Made by a program: the position numbers and the translations under genes. 64,000 nucleotides of DNA from the NCBI RefSeq assembly GCF_000247815.1, contig NC_021674.1, forward strand, positions 10,142,486 through 10,206,485, written 5' to 3'. The stretch comes from Ficedula albicollis. Lineage: Eukaryota; Chordata; Aves; Passeriformes; Muscicapidae. Shown one piece after another: positions 53,101 through 64,000 of this stretch (position 1 is the stretch's first letter; each line of letters opens with the position of its first letter). Under the pieces are notes generated by a model. The model saw nothing but the letters and a program-made list of their open reading frames with translations, had not been told where the DNA came from and did no database searches.

Positions 53101-56100
53101 CTCAGGGAGGTGAGTCATATGTTAATTTGTTCTTGACGTTTCCTTGGTATGTTAAAAGCTGTGATCTTTCAGAAAAATCTCTTATTTTATTATATTTTTT
53201 TTTTAAAGCTACTTCCTGGGGCCATGGCAGATGCTGTTTTGGAATGGCACCCAATGAGTTGTTTAATGTAGTTCAGGGCTTGGTTGGCATTCTGCTATTG
53301 TGCGAATATTTTTGGTACTTCTTTTACCACAGAAATATTTTATTAAGAGTGGCACATTGTTATACACATGTGGTGCTATGGAGCTCCAGAATATGCATGG
53401 GACATAATGCTGAGCTGCAGAAACACAATAGCAATGAGTCACTGAAATCCCTTGTTGGTCGCAAGAGTTTGAACAACTGCAGTGATAATCTTTTGAGACA
53501 ATGTACAACTCCAGTGGTATTTGCTATCTGCTCTGTGGTCTCCCTCAGTTAGCTGCTTGATTGGCTTGGCTTTGTGGGTATCCTAATCATGTTGGCACAG
53601 TCACTTTGATTAACAGAGACATGCAACTTGGAAATCTCTAGGCTTGCACCGACCTCAATAAAGTTGTATGCCTTTTCTCTTTCCAAATTTCAACAGCTTC
53701 CTGAGGGCACAAGAAACGTTTTGAACAGCTTTCCATAATGGTTGATGAATACTGAAATGTGGGGTTCAAAGGAGTCCCTCTGCTTCTCTGTAAATTGTAG
53801 GCTCAGAAAGAGTAAATAAATTTAAAAAGAGAAAGAAAAAAGAAGCAGCGAATGCAGGATCCTTAAATCTGTGTTATTTTTTCAAGGCCTTTCCCAGAGG
53901 TCCCAGGTCACTTTAAGCATTAGCTTTAGCCCTTTCTTTCATAATACAAGAGAGTAGTCTCATCAACATGACTTCATTTGTGCCTAATCTGGCCAACCTT
54001 CTCCTGTTACATTTACAGTATATTTCTAGGTGTCATGCCGAACGCTCACTTCATCTTATTTAATTTCTGTACTCTGTCTTCTGAGAGAGTAGGCTTGTTT
54101 TTACAGCCAGGTAAACAGCCTTGCGGGTCCATTGGCAAAATGAGGGAAAGCTTAATTCCTATTATGCCTCAGACCAGAAGAAATAGAAGTTTAATATCTC
54201 ACATTACACTTAAGGAAGTTGAGGGGATATGAAATCCATGTGGTGGATTTTACTAGTGGCAATTCTTCTGCAAGTTCGTTCTCGATAATATTCCTCAGTT
54301 TTCTACTTGTGTTTTTTAAGAAAATACAATATTTTCAATTGTCAACATCTACTGCTATATGATCCTTGAATGACCATCTCCATCACTGAAGGTAAGGATG
54401 TCTTCTAAAAGACAGCTCAGTCAAGCCAGAAGGGTTTTTAACTTAGATGCTGTGAAAGGCAAAGTGTCCAGTGCTGAAATTTGAAATAAAATGTGATTTT
54501 TAGGGATGTCCTATCTATCCATAGACATATATTTTTAAAGTATGCTTTAGATGGGATAATTCTCCCAATTGTTGAAAACTGTTTGTAGAGAGAATTTGTA
54601 GATCCCTGCAGTTACATTTAAGGTAGTTTCAAGGACTTGTTTGAGTGGTCTATTTGTTTGCAAAAACCTTAAGCTTGTTTCTTGGAGCCCTCTCTCTTTC
54701 TTAACTCAGCTCTGCCTTGTCTCTCAGGGGTTACCAGGTCACATGCGCATTTCAGGGGAGTCATCATTCAAACTTAAAACCTTCCCATCCCCTCTCTGTG
54801 ATGTTGTTGTTAGGGCTCAAACCTCATGCTTCCATTTCTCATTGAAGAAATTGTTATTTAAAATATACCACAACACCTGCTTCCTTGACCCACTTTGCCT
54901 TAAGCCCTTTTTAATAGGATTTTTTTTTTTTTTCCTTAGTGGTAAAGAGATGAGGGATGCTGAGGTCACTGTGCCATGTGGACATCAACTGAATGTGCCA
55001 AAGAATCTGAACATGAGTCTTCTCACACGTGAGTTGTTTCTTGGTGTTGAAATTTCCCCCATTTGCAGTTATACCTCCATTCCTCAAACATTTTGTAGGT
55101 TTTTAAAACAATTAATTCTTTAGTTGGAATTTATAGCAATAACCTATTCTTGTCCAAAATAATTGTGTTTATTAATGATGACTTTGAAATATTTAGGAAC
55201 AGGATCTGCATTTTCAATCTTTTAGGAAAAGGAAGGGAATCACATTTTTTAGCTTGTTTTGCCTCATTATGAAAAAGCCCATTTCATTCTGTCTTTTTCT
55301 GTCTCCTCCTCCTTTTCTCTCTTCATTCACAAGAACATTTGGACTTACAGACATAAGCAATTTAAAAATTATTTTGGTTTTTATTGTTATAGAAGTTGCT
55401 GTCTCGTAATGCATATTAATTGGACACTGTTAATCCTATACAACCACATTTCTGGTACTGACTTCTTAGGAATGCAAGTATTTTAAGTATATCAATGTAA
55501 ATGGAGTTTGTTAGACTGATAGTGTAGTGCACATGCCATTATTTTACCTGGCTGTCCTAAGCCACCACTTATTGCATATGACACCTGCTTCTGTGTTCTT
55601 AGTTGTTGGAGTTGGAGAAAGTTAAGCACACAGTGGTTATGAAAATCTTGTTTTCAGCTACAAGCTGTTTTTTTCCTCTTTTTGAGTACTCTGACTGTGG
55701 AATGAGACACTTACTCTCTTTGGAGGGAGCTGGTGTAACACTGCAGAAGAATTTAAGACAATCGGATAACATGCTAAGAGAAGATACATAAGCATCTGTA
55801 TGAGAAGATGATTGTTTCTTTAAGAAGAGATCAAAAAAGGGGGAGAGGTGGAGATTTTCTTTGTTTTGTTTCTGCATGTTCTCAAAATGTACATCCAGTG
55901 AGGATGCTCCCTTCTGCTCTGAGCAGGAGCCTGTCTGCTATATGGAACAGAAAAAGCTCAGGGGAATCTACACAAATTCAGAGGATTTTGTACCTTGCTT
56001 TTGTCAACTGAAGCTGGAATTGCCCCTTGTTTTAACAAAGGATACTCTCCTGCCACTTTGGCTGGGAATTGAGTGTGCAATTTTATCTCAGTGTCACGCT

Positions 56101-57747
56101 ACTGCAGATGCTGGATGGGAAAAGAGGTCTTCAAAATGGAGTTGAAAATACTGCAACCAAAACACTGGACAGCTTGGGCTGCTGAAAACCTTTTACATGA
56201 AGTCCTGGCTCCCTTAAAGCAGCTGGCATTGCTTCCATTGAGTTCAGTACAGCCAGGATTTTGCCTTATATATTTATTCTGATTTATGAAAAGCTCAGTC
56301 ATCATGGTATCTAAGCACTGAGATACGGTATTTAGTTACAAACAATCATTTTAAGAGTGATGCCAAAATCTACACATGCATTAGACTTGGAGATTAAAGA
56401 ACATGGAGCTTTGGTTGCATGTGCTTCTCCAGTTGTAATTATTCTTCATTCTAAACACTGCAGACCTCCGTGCAGTTGGGCACAGAGGGACTCCAGACTG
56501 AGACAAATCAGAAAGATTATGTGATATAGTAAATAGCTATAAATTAATGGATCTTGCTGAGGTGCCAGTAGCTATCTCGGTTTCCCTGTCAGCCCCAGAG
56601 GAATTAATAATTCCTCAGATTTTAGCCAGCCATTGCAGGAAAGGATTTTAATCTTCTGCATTTTTTAACTGAAACTGTTTGCCTCACAGTAAATTGTACA
56701 GCACTGTGTGCTCTCCACTCTGATGCTGCATCACAATAACTTGCTGCAGAAAAAAGCTGGCTGAGTTCAAATGAAATCTATCCCAAAGAAAGAGTATCCA
56801 GAGCAGCTGGTTTCATTTATATATTTTATTTCTGAAGCTCGTGAGCATTCCAGTGAGAGATGGTATAATTGATTTAAATCAAATTATGAAACACTATACT
56901 TTTTATTCTAAAATCCACTTTTCTGGCATTCTGTTCTGTAATGTATCACTCACAGGTAATGCTGGTTGAAGTTGAAGAGGCTGAAAAATTCTCCTCTGCA
57001 TCATGCAGTCCACTGTTAAACGTTCTTTCCTTGGAGCTGAAGTCAAAGTTTCTGTTTGTAACAAAATGATTGTATCATTAAGGTATTGAGGTATTGCTTC
57101 AGGTGAGATGCAAAACCTTATTCTTTTAATTTCTTAGTAATAGAATTGTTCCTAGATTTTTGGAGGAACATCTTGGTTCCATGTTTTTTTCCAGCTGATG
57201 TAAGTATACACAGAACAAATACATAGCAAGCAGAACAGAGCTGTTTTTAGAAAGGGGTAATGTTGGACATTCACTGCAGCACAGGTTAACCTGCATTTTA
57301 AGAGGTTCAATATATTCAGTGTTCAATTGTTCACTCAATTTTCTAAGCGTTTCCTGAGGCTGAAGACCTCGTTAGTGTGCTAAAAGCTTGCCAAAGTGTT
57401 TGTTTTCCCTAATAACTTCTGAACTGGCCAATTTAAACCAGATTTTATGGAGGTTATGAAATTCATATAAATTTTCTGAAAAATTTTGGCTGAGCGGAAA
57501 GAAGAGGGAACAACTGGTGCTACCAGTAATGGAAAGGCTGCAGCTGGAGCTCAGCTGCTCCCACCTTGGGTTTGGCCACCCAGCTTGGCTGGCTGGGAGA
57601 AACACGGAGGTGTGGTGCACGTGTGCAGCTCTGATCTAGGGCCAGCAGATACCTGCCCGTGCAGGGCCGTGGAGGAGGGGTCAGCTGTGAGCAGGTACAT
57701 GTGTCTGCAGAGGAAACGTGTCCTCCATAAGCAGCACAACAAAGGAA
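47127..57747. other. Long non-coding stretch, nothing recognised
   Basis: About 10.6 kb with no supportable gene or transposon. The two longest frames, 53,082-53,552 (156 codons) and 54,641-55,123 (160 codons), run through T-rich tracts that read as Phe-rich peptide. They lack domain motifs and are about as long as chance allows over 64 kb and six frames. The GC-richer interval 57,490-57,745 precedes a CR1 fragment and may be its insertion flank. Confidence 0.45.
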
Positions 57748-58204
57748 CAAAGGTGCTGGAGAGCATCCAGGGGAAGGCAGCTAAGCTGTGGAAAGGTCTG
57801 GAGCCCAGCTCTGATGAGGAGCAGCTGAGGGAGCTGGGGGTGTTTAGCCTAGAAAAAAGGAGGCTCAGCAGAGACCTTATCACTCTCTACAATTCCCTGA
57901 TAGGAGGCTGCAGCCAGGTAGGGGCCAGTCTTTTCTCCAAGATAATAAGTGATAGGTGAGAGGAAATAGTCTCAAGTTTTGCCAGGGGAGGTTTACATTG
58001 AACACTAGGAAAAAATATTCTCATGGAACGGGTGGAACAGGCTTCCCAGGAAGTGGTGGCCATCCCTGGAAGTGTACAAAAAATGACTGGATATGGTACT
58101 TGATGACATAGTTTAATGGTGAACATGATGGTGGTGCTGGGTTAATGGTTGGACTTGATGATTTAAGAGGTCTTTTTCCACCTTAATGATTCTGTGATTC
58201 TATG
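57748..58204 (+). mobile_element. CR1 LINE fragment, 5'-truncated with intact 3' end
   Basis: Starts near AAGGTGCTGGAGAGCATCC, continues through [21 protein letters not shown] coding sequence (about 57,813-57,863), and ends with the 3' UTR (GGTTGGACTTGATGATT) and the characteristic terminal GATTCTGTGATTCTATG at 58,188-58,204. Only the last part of ORF2 is present, and it has a stop soon after SDR (57,957-57,959). It is a typical dead-on-arrival avian CR1 insertion. Confidence 0.92.
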
Positions 58205-60968
58205 TCAACCTTGCACAAATGGCAATGTTTAGAGACACACTTTAGAGATCTCTGAACTTCCCTATTTCCACTGCCTGGTTTGAAGCAGCTGCTAGGGGAT
58301 GACTGGGGACATGTGCCCTGAGCTCACTGCTGCCCCTTGCAGATACGGTGACTCACAGTCTGGGTTAAGCTACAGGACAGTAGATTGGAAGGTGATATCG
58401 CTGCCTGAGAAGGAACTGTACCTAGAGGCAAAATGCTTCACTAGGAGGTGAGTGTAGCTAGGTTTAAGGAGCCGGCTGATACAAAGCACCATGACAACGG
58501 ATTCATATTTATTTACTGGCACCCACTCAAATTGAATGTATACCTCTGAGCAGTGCCAAGTTTCAGAAGTGCTGGTGCTTTTTGGTAGAATCCAAGTGCT
58601 GGCTAGTGTATGTGGACATGGTCATGGTTCTGTGTTTTACTCGTCTGTCTCTTGCTCTTTGCAGGGCCTGTGGGTTTGGGGCATTTATTTGCTGGGATAG
58701 GCCAGTGAGGAAGCGGGAGACTTCAGCTTTGAAAAACATTTTTCTAGAAGCTGTTAAAGTAAATGTTTTGTGCACTGCACTTACCCAAAGCTTGATGTGG
58801 GATGAAGGTCTTTCCAAGGTTTCTCCTCTGTTTTTATTTTTCTCTCCAGTAGGAGCTTTTCCGCCAGGCTATGCCCATCATGAGCCAAAGTTATGTTCCA
58901 TTTCTCAGGTGCTCAATTTAGGTGTGTTTGGGAACTACACAGGTAACTTTTGCTCAGTCTTCTAAGAGGAGTTCCTATCAGTGCTGATGTATCTGGATTT
59001 GCCTTCACAGCCCCTGTCGATGATGCTGGAGAAAGCATTTGTCCCGGACAAGATCGTTCTCAGATCCTGTGACTCAAATCTGCGTTTACTCTGGGGGACA
59101 TTTCAAATAAATTTCTTGGTGTCTGATAATTGTATTAGCTATTCCTCTCGGCTTAGGAACAGAGAGAGAGAGAGGCCTGCTTTTAAAAAGGTCTACAGAT
59201 ATAAATAATCTATTCTTATCAGTTTTTATACCATCACTAGATGGATTTGAACCTGCTCCCAGTTCAACATCTGACTGCCAATACTTGGAGCTGTCTTTTG
59301 AGGTCAGTGAAATGGCATCATAAATGAAGTATAAAATCTATCATACCAGTGGTTTACAACAAGCCCACAGCACAGCTCAGTTGGTTGATGGGCCATCTCT
59401 GTTTATGTCAGCTGTTAAAAACTCATGCACACAGACACTCTAAGTACTGATGCCATCAAATGTGGTCAACACAGACAGTTCAGCCCGCAAAAGTGAGCCA
59501 GAAAATGCATTAAAATGCTTAGTCTATTACATACTTCCTTATTTTTGTCATTTTGACATTTATGTGTTATATCATTGAGGCTTTTGAGAAAGAAGACCCA
59601 ATTCCTGAAGCAAACTGAACTGAGATGTTCAGTTTATAATGCCACAGCCGTCTGGTTTGCATTTAATTCCAATTGACCACCTGCATGCTGTTAACCTCTG
59701 GAAGGTTACTGTGATCACAGTTGTTGTTGTTTATTTAAAAGTTTTGTAGCTCAAGGAAAATATTAGTAATCAGTTACTTAACCTACACTGTTTACTGATC
59801 TCATTGAACTTGCAGATGCAGCTTTGCTGGCCAGTGAAACTGGGAGTTGTCTGGTGCCAGTAATCGCTTGCACTTATTTTTCAGGCAGGAATAGGTTGAG
59901 AAATTAAAAGAACTTTATTTTTTTTTAAATAAATATGCTCTTTGTCTGTTGGCTATTTGTCTTATATGTCAAAATCCAAAATATAACTTAGAGCATGTGG
60001 AAGGTAGCTCTAAATGAGCCAAACTTTCACAGAAGCATGCTTGAGTTGTGAATGCTGCTGGTTACACATGCAAACCCCCAGAGCTGTATGTGAAAACATA
60101 CAGGAATTGCAGAAGTAACTCAAGTGAATAAGACAGATGCATTCATATTAATGTTGTCTGGCCAGGAGTACTTAAATTGCTGTAATGAAGCATTTTACTA
60201 AATGACAGCATTTAGTAATTAGGAATTACTTCTTCAAAAGTACCAACATTTTTTTTTTCTAAATATTCCTGTTTCCAGCACCCACCTAAGCCTGTGAACA
60301 GAGACCCTGTTGCCCCTTCAGCACACCCCCCCCTTTCCTCCAACAAGAGCAAAATGCTAGGACTTTGTGACTTTTAAACAGTGACTTCAACTGCATCTGT
60401 ATTCCTCCAAGAGCTTAGCACAAGATCATAGAGTGGATGGTCTCCAAATAGATGATGAGTATTTGGTTTTATTGCAAGTACCACCTAACCTTGAAGTTTG
60501 AGGATGGACTTTGGTATGGGCTACTCGAAAAGCTTTTTCAGGTAGGACTGTTTGGGTGTGTAGGGGACAAGGGGAGAGAGTTACTTCTGCATTCAAAACC
60601 TTGAATACTTATAACAAATCAAAGGCCAAATGTGGTTTGGTTTAAGATAGTAAACATGTATTACGGCTCCAAATCCATTTCTCTGATGAACCTTGGTTTA
60701 TCTGTCACCCTGGTTGTATCTGACCATGGTGTGCTGGGCTAGCTACTTGGACTGCAGACTATAGGGATATGTGATGGTCAACCAAATAACACTGCAGCAG
60801 CAGTTCTTATTTCTAAAATAAAGGGAATTTGGTTTCCAGCTGAAATTTAGGAACACTAAATGTCAACACCTTTTTCAAAGAGACTATGTAGTTGAAAACC
60901 AAATTTTCCACCAAAAAGCCATGAGGTAAAACTTTCTGCCAACCTCTCTTAACCTCTCTACTGCTTTA
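58205..60968. other. Non-coding stretch, nothing recognised
   Basis: Frames at 58,582-58,965 (127 codons) and elsewhere lack recognisable domains. A short AG dinucleotide run is present near 59,162. No transposon was identified. Confidence 0.45.
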
Positions 60969-61219
60969 TTGGGCTTTTGTTTGCTTGTGTGAGTGTCTGT
61001 GGGGACACTTCGGCATGTGGATTCAAATGAGCTGTTCAAATAGATTAAACAACTTTAAACCCCTCTGTGGTCTTTGGAAGTGAATTAGATTAAAGTGAAT
61101 TAGAGCTATTTTAATTCTGAATGAGTGAGTCCACATGGGCTTAATATAGTTGTATATAGAAACCCACATTAAAATCACATCCTTAGTTAATTTAGATTGT
61201 TTCGCGTGTAGACAAGCCC
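60969..61219. mobile_element. Ancient non-autonomous DNA-transposon relic
   Basis: The right end GCGTGTAGACAAGCCCA (61,204-61,220) matches a terminal sequence common in old amniote DNA-transposon relics, whose complement starts GGGCTTGTCTACAC. At the left, TTGGGCTTTTG (60,969-60,979) could be the decayed counterpart. The interior is rich in TTAAA/GAATTAGA words, as in related elements of turtles and crocodilians. It has no coding capacity. The left boundary is approximate and the family is unnamed here. Confidence 0.45.
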
Positions 61220-64000
61220 ATCCTGTGTCTGTTTAGCAGGGCACACAGAGCTTGCTTCATCCGTACCTTGCGCTATCGACAAGCACAGGAGCTAAATCAA
61301 AAATGATTTTATACTGGTATACATGGTCCCACAAACAATAGGTCGGTAATGCATCTGGCCTGGGATGTGTCCAGAGAAAGAAGCTGGGCCTGAATAGCTT
61401 TTAGCTCTCATCATTGAAATCAACAATGCTTGCCAGAAGAAAGCCTTCAGCATTAATTCCGTAAGCTATAAATTATTACAGCGCTCTGATTCCTTGGAAT
61501 GAAATGCAATAGATAGATGGCAGAGAAATATTATTAATGGATGGTTTACTACGTTCCTAACTGCACTGACTTCATGAGAATACATTATATTACTATCTGG
61601 AATAGCAATACTAGGGATTTATTAAAATGAGTACGAATTGCTAGCTAGGATACCATGCTATATTGGAAACATAAAGTATTCTGCATCAAAGCATGTAATC
61701 TACATCTTTCCTTTTCATCCTTAATTTGATTATGAACTATTACCATGCTTTGCCATAAAATAGGAAAGTTGTGCGTTTTGATGGTTTCTCAAATGCTGAT
61801 TTTACTTTCTGCACAAATACTTTGTATCTTTTCAGCATAATTATTTAGCAGCCATTTCGGGTTAATTATTGTCATTAACAATATGAGTCCTGTGAGGGAA
61901 TATCAATTAAAATATGCGCAGCTGAACTTTCAAATGAGTAAATAATTTAGTTTTTGAAAATGACTGGAAACAGCAGGGTAACAGTCAAAAGGGGAACAAT
62001 TATTTTAATGCTTATTTGACAAATGAGTAATTTTTACAGCAAATTAGTTTCTTATTGTAGCACCCCTACTGGAAACAAGAGAGAAACTGTTAACATGAGT
62101 TTTAAAAATAAAACCTGCTAAGATATGCATGCAAAGTTAAGAAAATCATTTGTATGAAGGAAAGGTGATTATGATACACATTGTTAGCTGAAGAATGTTG
62201 CCATGGGAATCTAATTAGGGATATAAATCACACAAAATTATGTTTATATATAGGGCTGGATACATTAAAATCATATGCACAGTTATACATCAATTTTGTT
62301 GTTTGTCAAAGTATTGAAGATAGACCCTCATTGCTCTTCATTCTTGACCCCACTAAATAGAGCAATTGAAAGTTAATAATTTGATGGAATTGCTTATCAC
62401 AGTAGCGATGGCAAGAAAATTAACAAATGAAGCATGGAATTCCAGGTGCGAATATATGATGTTCACTCATTTGCGTAACAAAAAGGAATGTAGAAAAACT
62501 TTGCGAGGTAATTGAGTTTTATCTCTGTTTGGGGGAAAGTTTTACCATACACATTGACTTTTTAGCAATGCCATCATGGTTGTTTATATAGTTATTTGGG
62601 AGGGGCGGAGTAAAAATAAGAGAAAGTGAGTAGAAACCAAAGCTATGGAAAATGTGTTTTTGTTTTTTTCCAAAGCACTATAAAGGTGTTTCAAGGCCTT
62701 CTACATATAGTAAAATGGAAAGAGAATTTCAGCAAAGATATATTTTTTCTTTCTCTTATTTGCATGCTCTGTTTCATTTCTGATTTTCACGTTCAACCTG
62801 ATTACTGCCTGTTGTCAGCCCCAGTGCTGCTGATGGTTTTCCACAGCTATGATTTGGCATAAGTGGGTGGTTTATAGTGTCATACTCATTACTAAAGAGA
62901 ATTCAGAATTTTTCTTAGGTTTCAGTGACTTTTTTTTGGATCCCTCTATCAAGTGTGTCAAGTGTGCATTACTGAGTTGCATTGAGTGCTACTGAGACTT
63001 GTGCCCAGAGGAGTTTCAGTGAGGGTGACCAAACCTTTTAATGCTACCGGGGCTTCCTGGACCAGGCAGTGCAAATTGGTAAGGAGTGCTGGCATGGTAA
63101 GGAATTGAAAATAAATTTAGGAAAAAAGTATGATGACAATGAAGAACTGAACTTGCAATTTCTTGGCAGGAACGGGCAGCTGTTTCTGCTCTTGCCAACT
63201 GGTCAAATTCAGTTTTAAACTTTGTTACCACCAAACATTTTGCATTCTCTCTGTTCTAGTTGAGAGGCACATTTTGGGACTCGATTCTAACTTGCTAAGA
63301 AGTAATCTTCCTTTCTCACCTGACCTCTGTGCAGTAAAGAGAGTTGCAGTACCCCCAGTGTGGTCCCGTCCCGTTGGCATCCACAACTGGACATATAATT
63401 AAGGGTGTAGATTTAGTGCTGTCTCATTTGAAAAGCTGCTAGAATTGCAACGTTGCTTTGACGGAGATACCCCTTACTGGGGTATATCTTCCACATTTTT
63501 TTTTTTTTCAGTGATGTAATGAGACAAGGGGGAAGAATCATATAAGATGTTGAGACTTCATATTGTATGCTAAAGTGGCAAGGCTGTTGAAGGCTGGAAT
63601 CAAGGAATGACTATGAGCCAAGGATCAGCCTGTCTGATCTGTTTTTAAGGAACCTTTCCAGTTTTTGTGTAAACATTTATTTCACAGTAGAGCCTCTTTA
63701 AGACAGTTTCACCTTTTTTATTTGTCCACTTCACCACAGCATTCTCTCACCCCACCTCAAGCCACCACACAGTTTCTCCCTGAAATCTCACAGCACAGAA
63801 ATTCCATAGGAAAACACAATGATGTCATTTCAGTCAGACCATAATTTTCCAGCTGTTGGAAGAAGGCACATTGTGGTGTTTATTTCACTACTTATAAAGA
63901 TTTGTGGCAAGGAGGGAAATACTTTACTTCCAAGATCATTGTTCAAGCAATTGAAACTGTTCATCTGGCGCTTTGTGCCAAAGCAGGGGGAGGCAGAAGG
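61220..64000. other. Non-coding; 61,270-62,640 is a candidate conserved element
   Basis: The first 1.4 kb is AT-rich, free of recognised repeats and dense in ATTA/TAAT cores, for example GGGTTAATTATTGTC near 61,860. It reads like conserved regulatory DNA, but this is inference from composition only. From 62,640 to the window end nothing specific was recognised apart from a T run near 63,500. Confidence 0.3.

Noticed and set aside
53082..53552. 156-codon plus-strand frame as a gene
   Set aside because: No domain, signal or splice context; part is T-run-encoded Phe. A frame of this length is expected about once by chance over six frames of 64 kb.
54641..55123. 160-codon plus-strand frame as a gene
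   Set aside because: No recognisable family, includes T-run Phe residues, and length is compatible with chance.
57486..57959. 157-codon plus-strand frame as a host gene
   Set aside because: Its C-terminal half is CR1 ORF2 sequence read in frame; the N-terminal half is unrelated GC-richer flank with no domain.

Overview
This looks like about 64 kb of a bird nuclear genome. The main evidence is several CR1 non-LTR retrotransposon fragments with typical avian 3' ends, a degraded LTR that resembles a widespread avian endogenous-retrovirus LTR, and low overall repeat content. I cannot name the species, the chromosome or a neighbouring gene from the sequence alone.

No protein-coding gene can be supported. 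The open reading frames are short, mostly at or below the length expected by chance. The longer ones are translations of a homopolymer, an N gap, CR1 remnants or a duplicated block. No tRNA, rRNA, known microRNA or CRISPR array was recognised. The window reads as intergenic or long-intronic sequence. Several AT-rich, repeat-free blocks (about 17.2-18.35, 22.0-25.4 and 61.3-62.6 kb) look like candidate conserved regulatory DNA.

Layout: 1-7.7 kb is plain non-coding sequence with simple repeats. An LTR relic lies at 7.7-8.0 kb. A 1,964-bp block at 12,817-14,780 is repeated head-to-tail at 14,781-16,744 with only two differences noticed, and a 253-bp tandem repeat overlaps its right edge. A CpG-rich island at about 20.7-21.5 kb is interrupted by 474 consecutive C residues (20,837-21,310). 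An old antisense CR1 lies at 27.5-27.9 kb. Two sense CR1 fragments lie at 31.07-32.68 kb, the second containing a 247-bp N gap flanked by an exact 82-bp direct repeat. A third sense CR1 3' end lies at 57.75-58.20 kb. Small ancient amniote-type repeats occur near 38.05, 44.1 and 61.1 kb. Four unrelated two-copy tandem duplications of 72-87 bp are scattered at 8.5, 19.3, 26.7 and 47.0 kb.

I did not find a new multi-gene system. The most useful observations concern the CpG island whose core is a suspicious poly-C run and may hide a promoter or first exon, the near-perfect 2-kb tandem duplication (very recent or an assembly false duplication), and the set of short recent tandem duplications.
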